Below are positions 22,829-32,730 of a stretch of DNA of 64,000 bases, piece after piece (within the stretch, counting starts at the first letter, position 1; each line of letters begins with the position of its first letter). The notes under the pieces were generated by a model, which ran no database searches, was not told the DNA's origin, and was given only the letters and a program-made list of their open reading frames with translations. The position numbers and the translations under genes were made by a program. Source of the DNA: Parelaphostrongylus tenuis (taxonomy: Eukaryota > Nematoda > Chromadorea > Rhabditida > Metastrongylidae); the NCBI GenBank assembly GCA_019055375.1, contig JAHQIW010000454.1, positions 1 through 64,000 of the forward strand, read 5' to 3'.

Positions 22829-25800
22829 CGGACCTCCTTCTTTGAGGGAACCTGCCTGCTTGAACGCGAGGGCGCCTGAAGCGTCCTCCGAATGTGGACA
22901 GGGGAATTTAACGCGAACCAAAAGCAACTGTGCGCTTCTTAGAGAAGCAGATGGACTCAAAGGATGAGCTCTGCGCTTTTGCAGCGCTGATTTGGCAGGC
23001 CTTTATCTCCACGGTCAAACTGGCCAAAAGCCTGCAATCAAGCTTTTGGGAAGCACATGAGAAGAGGTTAGGAGGCTCCTCCAACAAATAATCTCCTCCC
23101 GCTCCTCCGAGAAAGACTGGCAAGCTACTCGTGAGTATCCACGCCCCACGATTAGATCCTAACAAGCTATACCTCGGGTATCAAGATGCTAAAAGCAGTA
23201 AATATGGGTCTCATTCCGAAGACCCTGAAGAGCTCCCGATACGGCAGCGTCGGGTACGACGAGTGCAGAGAGGCTGCTAAAATCTCAGGGTCGAAATAGG
23301 CTGCCAAAATTGAAACGGACTAAAATGGCAATCTTTTATTTACAGTGCAAGATCACTTGCTCACGAACCTGCTATAGAAGATCTATTGAATCAAGCAAGA
23401 AGGAGAAGATACGAGGAGGTACGACGCCATTGGTGTGACTGAGACGAGAAAACGCCATCCTTTTCACGCTGTTTATGACGCCGGAGAAGAACTCTTCTTG
23501 TAACATGCGGTCGCAGCGATGTCGGTGGCCTTGGCGTCCTCGTCAAATCGAATTTGACCGTGAATATCGTATCATTTGAGCAACTAAAAACTCATATTGG
23601 ACGGCTTTGGATGAAATGATGAGGGTCAGTGCCGGCTTTGACCATCTTCGTTGCTTATGCACCAACATCAACCTAAGATAGAGAGGAAATTGAAGTGGAT
23701 TCTATATGGATCTCGAAAAATTTTCGAGGGAAGACCATACATTCTTCAAAGCCATTTTTGGAGGTTTTAACGCAAAAACTGTACCTAGAAGATCGTCTGA
23801 AGAGCGTCACATAGAGATCCACGGCTTAGGTTAGAGCAATTAGGGTGGGAAGCTATCTGAGTTTATCATGACGACCCAAAGCATCCGTGGTATCTCACAG
23901 TTCCAAAGGCCTCACCCACAACGATAGACATGGGAGACTTCCAATGGAGAGAACTATAATGCAATAGGCCACATCTTAGTGAATCGAAGGTTTTGCCCGG
24001 CCTATGTCGCTTTTTACCTAAGTTCTACGCGGGGCCACACCATCGTCTCCTTCGCGCAACGTTCCATTTTCGCGGAAAGGGTAGAAAGCCGCTAAAGTTG
24101 GACAGCGAAGTCCTAGAACTACCATATACTGGGATGTTATCAAATCATTAGTTGGCTCTTAGGAAGATGACGCTGTTGACAGCATCGATGAAGAATACGA
24201 CCAGCTCATTCAACATCCTCGCGTTGGCGTTAGGAAAGCCGAGAGTCCGAAGTTACAAAGAGACGGTTGGCTCCGCAGAATCTGGAGCTGATAGGTCAAC
24301 ATACGTCAAAGTGGAATCGCACGAGCTACAGGCAATCGAACCCTCACGTTTGAACTTGCGAAACTCTGCAAAAAGCGATAAAAGAAGACATCAAGTAGAG
24401 ACGATCAGCAGTTATGGCACAAGCTGGAAGAGCATTCACAAAGCCCAGCGAAGTTTCACCAGTCACAAGATCAGGATGATTACACTTCGACGCTCTGGCT
24501 TGACACTTGCAGCCTCCAGAAGGGCACTGGAGAAATCATCTACCACTACAACTTGGATCTCTTTGCTAGCCATACACTCTTACCGCCATATAAATTGAAA
24601 GAGAATGAATCTGTCGCTCCATTGGTTCTATCTTCCAAAATCCGACATGCTGTGTAGCTGGTGAAGAACAGGACAACACCTGGTCCTGATAGGATTAGAT
24701 CAGAACACCTAAAGAACCTACCGCCAGTTCTCACCGGAACCCTGCCTCAGCTCTACACTCGCTACCGTCAGAATGCAAATTTCCCAGTCAAGGGAATGCC
24801 AGCAAGACCGTGTTGTTGTTTGGAAGGGAAACGTTCACGACATAGGTAATTATCACCTAATCTGCTTGCTGTCCGCTGTCTGTTTTCACTTGAGCCTTCT
24901 CAAACAGGATTGATAGAACACTCGACGAAGGGCAGCCATGCGAATAAGAAGGGTTCCGAAAAGGATTAAGTACTAAAGACCATATTCACACGATTACTAG
25001 ACTCATTGAAGTTTCACGAGAGTACAAAGAACCACTTTGTCTCACTTTCGTTGATCTGAAGAAAGCCTTTGATTCAGTGGAAACAGAAGCGGTTATAGGG
25101 GTTCTGGATAATCGAGACGTCCCTACTCCGTAAATAATGATCCTTCGGGAGTATTATAAAGATTTTACGACCATAATATTTCCATTCTACAGCAATACCA
25201 TTATTGACGTAAGAAAGAGGGTTCGACAAGGCAATACAATTTCGCCAAAATCATTCACGGCCACCCTCCAAGTCGCCATGCGAGAAAATGGGACGATATG
25301 GAAGTGATAACTGAAGGTCGACAGTTGAAGCATCCTCACTTTGCTGATGATATCAGCCTCATAGCACCAAGCATCAGCCAAGCCGAACGAATGTTGATCG
25401 ATTTCGATAACGCCTGTGGACAGATTGGTCTTCAACTAAATCTAATGAAAACAATTTCATGAGGAGTAGATGAACTTTGAATGCCCCATCCGCGCTCAAC
25501 GGAACGAAAATCTCCGCATGCTTCGGTAACGTCTATCTAGGTCGTTAAATCAACATGATGAAAGACCTGGCTCCAGAGTTAAGGAGGAGGAAACGAGCGG
25601 CTTGGCGAACGTTTAAGAGCATCGTAAATGTAGTGAAGAGGGCAAAGAACATCTAACTCGTGCTCACCTTTTCTAGTCGACCATTTTCGGTGCCCTAACG
25701 TGTACAGCAGAAGCCTGGTCGCTACGTAAGCAGGATGAAAGACCACTTGGCGTTATTGAACGCGCATTTACAAAAGTCGATGCTAGAAGTATCCCGTATC

Positions 25801-26203
25801 TCGCAAATGAGAGAAAGAGTCCGAAGTCTCGACCCTTGTCGAAGATCGATTATCAAAGACGCCGTTCTACATGCCAGGGCATCGAAAATAAGGTGTGCCG
25901 GACACACGATGCGCTTCAACGACAACCGGTGGACAAGAGCTGTTACTATCTGCGCTCCTCGAGATGTAGAACGCCCTACAAGAAGACCACCAACCTATGG
26001 CCTGGTTTCTTCACGAAAAGCCTGGAGGAAAGATATGATGCTCAACGAATCTCTAAATACAGAAGGACCTACTTGAGCTATTCTTGCATGCGATAAGGAA
26101 AAATAGAGGTGTTTCTGGTGGTCACTCGAGTTACTCGGCGATGAACGAGACGACAGGTGATATAGGTGATATCCAGTGATGTTGAGTAATGTTCAAAACT
26201 TTT
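22829..26203 (+). mobile_element. RTE-type non-LTR retrotransposon, degenerate (copy B)
   Basis: 5' block from cacggacctcc, with the gcgaaccaaaagca and tccgagaaagactggcaag words. Endonuclease remnants occupy 23320-23940, including AYAPTST and the TWETSNGE..N-type region. The RT region begins at about 24600. The tail is acaggtgatataggtgatat. It is less deleted in the endonuclease than copy A. Confidence 0.85.
23320..26100 (+). pseudogene. RTE endonuclease/reverse transcriptase pseudogene (copy B)
   Basis: Recognisable in order across three frames: FVAYAPTST (endonuclease), VKNRTTPGPDRIRSEHLKNL (24661 onward, RT N-terminal), HTITRLIEVSREYKEPLCL then DLKKAFDSVETEAV (motif A Asp present), FADDISLIAPSISQAE (near 25340-25385, catalytic DD encoded in a shifted frame), SLRKQDE and RFNDNRWTRAV (25911-25945). 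Numerous stops and indels rule out a functional enzyme. Motif A here (DSVE) is closer to the family norm than in copy A (NSVE). Confidence 0.85.
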
Positions 26204-26276
26204 CTACAAGGCGGGACACGAACCCGCATTTCACTCTATCAAGGACGCGTGTTCAAACCCGTTACACCTTCGACCC
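26204..26276 (-). repeat. tRNA-like sequence (copy B of the 6047 element)
   Basis: On the minus strand: box A GGTGTAACGGG, box B GGGTTCGTGTCCC, and a perfect GCGGG/CCCGC T stem. The acceptor stem is decayed on both sides. The D stem is GTGT/ACAC. Same position relative to the RTE tail as in copy A. Confidence 0.45.
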
Positions 26277-26687
26277 TTGTTTTGTCACTACTCTTTCTAC
26301 TTTACATCGCATCCATCTATTGAGGTTGTTCAAACATCCTTATACACGCCATTTCTATCTCTTCTGTTATCGTCTTGGCTACCTCATCGCAGAAAAATTT
26401 TCCTCCTATTTCACTTCTGACCTCGATGAGCCTCCACTCGAGATGGAAAGAAAAGGAGATAAGTATGGCTTCCAAATGAGTTAAGTGAGCAAAGCGCTAT
26501 TACCCAAGCAGAAAAGGAGTCGAGATCAAGTTGTTATGCCGTGGCACTCATCTGAACGTAAACGCAAATGAAAAAGAAAACAAATATTGCACACCTGTAA
26601 TTTCATTTGTGCTCGTAATTCCTGGAATTTTAGCCGTCAAAGTTGTCTATATTTTAGTTTAACTTGATGAAGTTTGAACTCTTTGGA

Positions 26688-26976
26688 TGAGAACTGCCCA
26701 TAACTTCGTCGTGTTCGCGGTCGTTTGTGGCTATGGTTAGCAGAGGTCAATTCAGTGACAACAACACAACCACTACGTCTGAAAGTGCCAAAAACTCAAC
26801 TAACATGACCACTACTGCGGAAACCACAGGCGTATTCGCTAATGATAGTACTGACGTATATCCAGCTGCTGAAACTACAGACGCAACTTCTACTGAACAA
26901 ACCACAAGCGAACTGACCTCAGAGTCGACTACGAAATATTACGCACTTGGTATTTATATGGCACAGTCTATCTGAG
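26688..26976 (+). pseudogene. Frameshifted paralogue of the Thr/Ser-rich secreted protein
   Basis: ATG at 26688 opens MRTAHNFVVFAVVC, then one extra base (tgtggctatgg against tgtgttatgg in copy A) shifts the frame inside the signal peptide. The mature part is still readable from the downstream frame as VSRGQFSDNNTTTTSESAK and so on to YMAQSI and a stop at 26974-26976. Many replacements against copy A (for example Asp to Gly, Ser to Phe, Thr to Ala) and an earlier stop suggest relaxed constraint. The splice-acceptor AG before the start codon is also lost. An internal ATG at 26727 would give a protein without a signal peptide. Confidence 0.6.
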
Positions 26977-27059
26977 TCCGTCCAACATATTTCACTGGTT
27001 TTTTACAGTAGTCTGGAGTCCGTTCAAAAGTAGCGTGGCACAAATAAAGTGTTTTTTAC

Positions 27060-27260
27060 CAAATTTAAAAAATTTAATTGAGCAAGTGAATATGCTATGG
27101 GACAGCGCGCTCAAACATTCAAGACGAAATCGCCAAAACGTTAGCCAAAAGCTTTTGGAGAACATTTTCCAACCTCGCGTAAGTTCTGTTTGATATAAAA
27201 AATTACTTCCATTCTTATGCCGAGGTTTAGTGAAAGTAGGTCCATTGAGAGGAGATATGA
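27060..27260 (+). repeat. Fossil Penelope-type terminal repeat (copy B)
   Basis: Retains gccaaaacgttagcc (decayed from the hammerhead GAAAC-GUU region), the ccaacctcgcgtaag block and tatgccgaggtttagtgaaag. Parallel to 7530-7740. Confidence 0.45.
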
Positions 27261-28585
27261 TGATTTCGTGATGAGAAAAGCCATTATGTGACACCTGGAA
27301 AAGCACACTATCGCATGCAAAGGTGTTAAGATATAAGTTTTTTGATTGTTAGTGCTTTTCTGTTGCTCTAACTCTTTCTTTACTTCAATCACCAAGATGA
27401 GAGTTAGAACAAGTAGGAATTCAGGGTTCAAAGGCTTACACGATATATAATGATATGGTTACGATAATTAATGGGATATTAAGAGTGTACTAAAAACCGT
27501 TTTCTGTCAATTCCAACCATATAAATAAAACTACCCATACCATAGTTATAGCAACGGTTATGTAGGCAACTACAGGAGAACCAAGTAATTGATACATGCT
27601 GTCAAAACAATTTGGTGTGATTCTTAGAAATTAACCTAGTCTGAACAATGATGGGGAAAAGTGAACGCTAGAATAGATAGCATCGTGTTTCACGAATCAC
27701 ATCGCACCCATAACTTCGAAAAATAACCAGATGTTCATTGAGGAAACGTTGTTTGATTTCCACTCAGATTTTAGGTCGAAGAAAAGCATGAAAAGAGTTT
27801 TTTTTTGAGTGAAAAAGCGAAACTTAGACCCTGTAATTTTTGCATTCCCTTCGTGCTTTCTTCTTAGCACTGCCTAACGAAGTTCTATTTCAAATTAATT
27901 GGAGCGTGACTATTTATTATCTCACTGTTTCGCACATCTGCGAATCACATTAAATCAGCAAATTTTCAGTTACAAGCTCATCATTAGGCAACTGATTAGC
28001 CATTCCCATAGCAAGTGTCTAGTCTATTTTTTAGAGTAGGTTTTAAATCGATGAAAAATGCCTAAGCGACGACTACATGTTGCTTGTCGAAGGTTAAAAC
28101 GTGTGACAAAATAGCTTCAATACTTGTATCATGGAGTCGATAGAAGGGATTGAGTAACTTAATTGGTCCTACTGCAAGTTCCCTAGCAAGTCTGGTAATA
28201 AATATCAGCTAAAGGAGACTTTTGCAGGAGGATTTAAATCGACATTGACATTCAAAGCTGTTGAAAGGTTCATAGATCTTGTATTGTGCACAGAGCTGTT
28301 CACTCCAAAGAAATGAAGTCGAAGTCTCTATAGCTAATATGCTCCGTTGTACTTGTAAACGAATAATGCTACATTGCACTTTGATATGGATGTAATAACA
28401 ATTCGCAGCATTTGTCCTTTCAACAAATTGTTCCTTTGCTCGGAAATCTCATTGGAGAAAAACCGCCCGAGATTCTACCTTACCGAACTTTGAGTTGTGG
28501 CAGAGAGTATGAAGAGTGGTGCAACCCAAATATCGCATTTACTTCTCGCTTCCAGTATCGTAAACGAAAGATAATATCTGATGCA
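27261..28585. other. Duplicated spacer without recognised gene
   Basis: Aligns with 7741-9498, minus the M1 insertion. No frame-conserved ORF. Confidence 0.45.
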
Positions 28586-28657
28586 GAGTCGGTGGTGTAA
28601 CGGTTCGAATACACGCCCCGCGATAGGTGAAATGTAGGTTCGAGTCCCGGCTGGCGC
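28586..28657 (+). repeat. tRNA-like sequence (best preserved of four)
   Basis: 72 nt. Acceptor strands GAGTCGG and CTGGCGC pair at 6 of 7 positions including G-U. Box A is TGGTGTAACGG, with D stem GTGT/ATAC. Box B is GGTTCGAGTCCC. The anticodon arm does not form five good pairs, and the T stem is imperfect (GTAGG/CCCGG). This makes a working tRNA unlikely, and no anticodon is called. Confidence 0.45.
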
Positions 28658-29339
28658 AAAAGTTATGCATATCGCTCTACATCAGTGGGTATATTTACAA
28701 GATCATACCACCGCTAGAAGCGCTTAAATAAAAAGAGATCTATCTGACTAGGCCAGACATGAAGAGGATACGCGATCTTGAAAGGAATAAAAAATCTTTA
28801 GCAACGAACATCTCAGAAACTACGAGCACAAGTGGAATGCCAAGAGCACACCAGCTGTTTTTTTTTGTATAACTAGATCTAGAAAAAGCTCTCAGTTCAT
28901 GTCTATTAATTGAGTTGCTGGCTTAGCGAAGAATACTCTGTGATAACTTGTTGTCAGCCCTTTCTTGTCTCACGAGACGCGCTCACCATTTGAATCCATT
29001 TAGAATTGATTTGATCTCTTCTCTATTTTTCTCACTTTAACTGAAGCACTTCAGAGGAAAAAAACGAGTTAGTTCCTTTTCCCTTTTGATGGAAAAAGAA
29101 TAATTCCGAATTCAAACATAAGAAGAGTCTGTGAAATTGCCTTAGTAATTCTTTTCAGTAAGAGTGCACTAGGAGTCGCAATGATCTCATATGAAAATCA
29201 GATTCTGAAAGAATTTTCAAAGGTTCTTGATTTAGAAGCTTTTCACCCTTCAGAGTGCAAGAGTAGCTTGTTTGATCTTTGCTAAGTCTGAGCTGTTTCG
29301 GAACATCTTATCTTTCTTTTGAGGTATTTATGAAGAACC
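28658..29339. other. Duplicated spacer without recognised gene
   Basis: Aligns with 9571-10189, plus a B-specific insertion of about 65 bp near 28860-28925. Nothing else recognised. Confidence 0.45.
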
Positions 29340-29850
29340 TATTTATTGAGTGGTTTTCCCTCAATGTGTTCGACAGACCCAAGAATTCAGTCGGTAATTG
29401 CTTTTGTCCATCGGTTGTAGCTGATGCTTGAATGCGTTACATGTCTAGACCATTTCATTTTTAGAAGTGTAAAACTGTGCATAATTCTCAATTGTTGACG
29501 TAGAATGGTCTTGGGAATCTTTCTTTCACGGGTGAAGTTGGAGCACTACTAGCATTGACTTCTCAACTGTACGGACGATATTGTTGAGCCATCCTCGATC
29601 CCGCTTGAGTAGCGACCAGGTTTCTGACGCACCTGTTGCGCTGAAAGAACCATTGATTCGAAAAAAGTAGTCGCGGAGACGGGTGCTCTTTGTTAGCTTC
29701 AGTGCTCAATGCTCGTGACAGTTCATTAAGGTTTTCGCTTTCTCCTGCCCAACTTTTGAGTTATGCTCATGATGACTTAGCGACCTAAGGCCAGTGCACT
29801 GATTGTATTTGCTAATTGCTGATACAACAGAGCGTAAAGTTTTTCGCCAG
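29340..29850 (-). mobile_element. Ancient antisense RTE 3' fragment (copy B)
   Basis: Counterpart of 10190-10690. The minus-strand words for the RTE C-terminal domain (gtcggtaattgcttttgtcc, and the gagtagcgaccaggtttctg block) are recognisable, but no ORF survives. Confidence 0.55.
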
Positions 29851-30693
29851 TCTTCAGCATATTATAATTGCTAACCAAAAGTAATATGCACGACTTTGTA
29901 CAGATTTGCCGCGCGGTAGATTCTTTACGTAAGCGCAGATAACAATATCACCTGGGATTACAACTTCTTATAACAATAACATCAATGCAATATGAGCAAT
30001 CTGACGATGCCAACTGAGAGAAAAGACACAAACGAGATCGATTAATAAGTAGGACACTGGAACGCAGAGACTCTAAAACTTTGTAACTCTCGAACTCTCC
30101 TGTGCATGCTGAGTCGCGTTTATATGTGGAATGACGACAAAGGCTCTGTCAAATGAAGTTCTGCACAAGGGGAAAAGTACAAGTTGTATGGTTGATAGAA
30201 AAAGTGATCACAAAGGGTTGTAGGCATACAGGCGACTGGAATAAAAGTACAGAGCACAATAAGCATGTGTGCAAATCTATATGGGAAAGCAATAAAGTAG
30301 CTCGCAGTGAAAGTTTATAAGAAAGCGACACGATTGTATAATAAAAGTACATGAGCAATGAATTAGCCGCAGATGAAATTTATGTGGAGTTATCTGACAG
30401 CCTGAGCTGAATGTTTGAAGAAATACATCAAAGAATTAAATGTGTGATAACCACAATCAAGTAGATAATGTAGGAAGCTTACAACAAAGGCATCTCAAAA
30501 ATGCTTAGCTTTACCGATCATCTTCTGAATAGGAATTTAGGAGGCGTACCGCAAATTAAACAATGAGTGGGTCCAAACGGCGAAAGCGGCAGGTATAAGA
30601 CCATCTATCATAACTCAATTGATTATCCAATCACCAACATGTATCGTCCTATATTTGCTTATAAAAATACATTAGATAGTATCCACTGATGGT

Positions 30694-32426
30694 TTGATGT
30701 TTAATAATCCACCCATATCCGAAGTTAGACCCATCACTAGCTGTGTAGACGGACTAACGGATGGAATAGCATGGTCTTTGATTCTAATAACATCCCAGTT
30801 AGTAAGACACATTCCAGCCCATCTGAAGATCAGATGTTTCTGGACCGTCTACGTAACGCGAACCCGAACAACGCGTACGGATTGGAGTCATTCGACGTCA
30901 CTGCTCTATATACCAGTGTGAATGACTCTGCATTACAAGCCATACACGAGCTTCTTACAAAACATCAAGGAACTGTTAACATTGTCAATTCAGCATTTCA
31001 GGGTACTCTTGAAAGAGTGTCTAAATTGCTCAATCTTAAGATGGTCCGGGAAGTACTTTGCGCAGACTAGAGGGTTGGCATTGGGGCAGCGACTGGCGCC
31101 TAACCTAGTTATTGCCTTAATGTCCAAAGTGGAAGATTCAGTGATTGATCTCCGGCCATTACTCTACTGTCGGTATATAGATGGTTATTTGGTCATCTGT
31201 TCGCTCAAGCAGAGCTAGGTAGATGTCTTTGGATGCTAGGTGAACAGTCAGAGTATATAAAATTCACCCGTGGGACACCAAAAGATAGCTTGGCTTCCTT
31301 TTTTGAACGTGCAAATGAACTTAATTGATAAAGGCTATATTACAAAGTGGTACCGAAAGCCAAGTAATAAAAATATCCTGGCTCACTATCTTTCCTCTCA
31401 TTTATTGCAAATGAAAAAGGCGCTAGCAAAAAACTTATTCCGAACAGCCACCGGTGTGTGCACCAGAGGGGAGCAGAAAAGAGAATCCGAGAAGCTAGCA
31501 CGGGAAATAGCCATTTCTAATGGTTACAATTTTGTAACCCCCTGGCTTAGGTTTAGAGGAAACAACACGTCTTTGCACGAAAGTTCTAGAAAAAGTAAGA
31601 TCCCGTTTATCCTTCCGTTCTTTTCAAATGAGATAAGTACGGCTATAAAACGTTGTTTGAAAAAAGCAGGCTTAGAGCACCTGGTGTCATTAACTGAAAT
31701 ACCACCAAATACTCTTGGGCGCCAATTATTTCGTAATCATTTATATGACCGCCTCCGCACAACAAAAAACTGTACGGCAGAGACGGTGATTGCATGAGCA
31801 TAGGTGCAGTCCACCTAATCTCTTGCAAAGCATGCGACGATAAAGATATTGGCGAAATGGGTAGGCCGTTCTATGCTCGCTTAGAAGGACACCTAGCTGA
31901 AATGCGCCATACTAGAAATAACACCTTGCTAGGTATACATAGAGCCCAAAAGCATGCCGGAGGATTCGATGTAGAGGTCACCATCCTTGAGCAGGAGCTA
32001 AAAACATCAGCGCGAAAGATACTTGAGGCGCTCTGGATAAACACAACCAATCCAGCTATAAACCGCAAGGAAGAATGCCTCGTAATTACCCGTGATGAAA
32101 GGGTAAAGGATGAAGCTCTCGGTGTTGATCAATCCCTGAGGGAGGGGCCATGCATTCGACTTCAATTTTTAGCTTCGTTTGAGGTGATTGAATGCACATC
32201 TGGACTTTACAATGACTCGCGGTGGCCTCCCGCTGAACCGAGTCAGTGCTGCTTATCCTCCCAGACAAGCCTGAGACCTGCCTGGTACCAATTTACCGAC
32301 CCCGGAGGGATGGATGGCTTGGTGAGCCATGAGCGTGAGATCGAACCACTGACCTCGTGTGCGACGCAGGGCACCTCTAACCACTGCGCCACATGCGCTC
32401 TCTTCACTCGTGATATGAGTCAGTAA
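30694..32426 (+). pseudogene. Penelope RT plus GIY-YIG endonuclease pseudogene
   Basis: RT parts in order: PISEVRPITSCVDGLTD (30715 onward), LESFDVTALYTSV (motif A, catalytic Asp kept, 30880-30920), GLALGQRLAPNL (motif B, about 31070-31105), and YCRYIDGYLV (31165-31200), where the YIDD box is changed to YIDG by one base (codon 31183-31185). Then come WLPFLNVQMNLIDKGYITKW and KWYRKPSNKN. A frame change near 31795 leads into the endonuclease region GAVHLISCKACDDKDIGEMGRP, where the YIG Tyr is Asp. This is followed by EALWINTTNPAINRKEECLV. At least three frame changes. Both catalytic domains look dead. Confidence 0.8.
32097..32403 (-). mobile_element. tRNA-derived SINE (copy 1)
   Basis: Minus-strand SINE of 307 bp. 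The tRNA-like head lies at the right end: GCGCATG, box A TGGCGCAGTGG (D stem GCGC/GTGC), box B GGTTCGATCTC. The body includes words shared with copies at 36435, 47880 and 56247 (ggctcaccaagcca, and the gggaggccaccg region). The tail is a short run related to (ATCCTTT)n. It is flanked by an 11-bp target-site duplication, ttacccgtgat (32086-32096) and tcactcgtgat (32404-32414), with two mismatches. Confidence 0.8.
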
Positions 32427-32650
32427 ATAAGACTGTTGTTTTGATGGGTCTAGTGTATTACTGGCCTGACTGATTACCGTTCCGTTCTTCCTCACCTGCT
32501 CATTCAATGGAAGACATATAATAAAAGCAGTGAGTATGTTAGAGGTTGACTTTGTGATTGATGCGATTGAAATCTAGGTCTGACAATTTTCTTTAAAGAA
32601 GTGATGAAAGTGTTTGATTGATTAGATTGTGAACAACTTGGACCTTTCCA

Positions 32651-32685
32651 GGCTCTGACGAAGGTGACCTGCCGAAACGTTAGCT
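32651..32685 (+). ncRNA. Minimal hammerhead-ribozyme-like motif in the Penelope 3' region
   Basis: Stem I GGCT (32651-32654) with AGCT (32682-32685), four pairs including one G-U. CTGACGA (32655-32661), a bulged A, stem II GGT-GACCT-GCC (32663-32673), GAAA (32674-32677), CGTT (32678-32681) with predicted cleavage after T32681. All conserved core segments are intact. Stem III is a bare self-complementary ACGU, as in the dimer-type hammerheads described for Penelope-like elements. Confidence 0.55.
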
Positions 32686-32730
32686 GTTTGATTGTGTGAA
32701 TGAAGTTTGAATTTAACAACTCGTGCCTCG

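Larger units (their letters stand above)
22207..30485. repeat. Segmental duplication, copy B
   Basis: Direct paralogue of 209-11306. The left part 22207-22790 aligns loosely with 209-834, for example through the ttctcaatat and ccctgtctgtattcagtgc words. From 22829 the match is strong, through the RTE, the Thr/Ser-rich pseudogene and the antisense RTE fossil, ending at aggaagcttac (about 30485). Copy B lacks the M1 insertions of copy A. Its right end coincides with the start of the Penelope-like element. Confidence 0.8.
30486..32730 (+). mobile_element. Penelope-like retroelement, degenerate, with SINE insertion
   Basis: Begins where homology with copy A ends. It carries a Penelope-type RT (30700-31770), a GIY-YIG endonuclease region (31797-32092), a SINE (32097-32403) and a 3' region with a hammerhead-like motif (32651-32685). 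Element limits are inferred; neither a 5' terminal repeat nor target duplications were identified. Confidence 0.75.

Noticed and set aside
24152..24598. 148-codon ORF as an independent gene
   Set aside because: It is the linker between endonuclease and RT of the copy B RTE element, read partly out of the ancestral frame.
28586..28657. Functional tRNA gene
   Set aside because: Boxes A and B are good, but the anticodon stem and T stem are defective, and the copy A equivalent is decayed.
31794..32426. 210-codon ORF as a host protein
   Set aside because: The first half is the Penelope GIY-YIG region and the second half is antisense SINE flanked by a target duplication.
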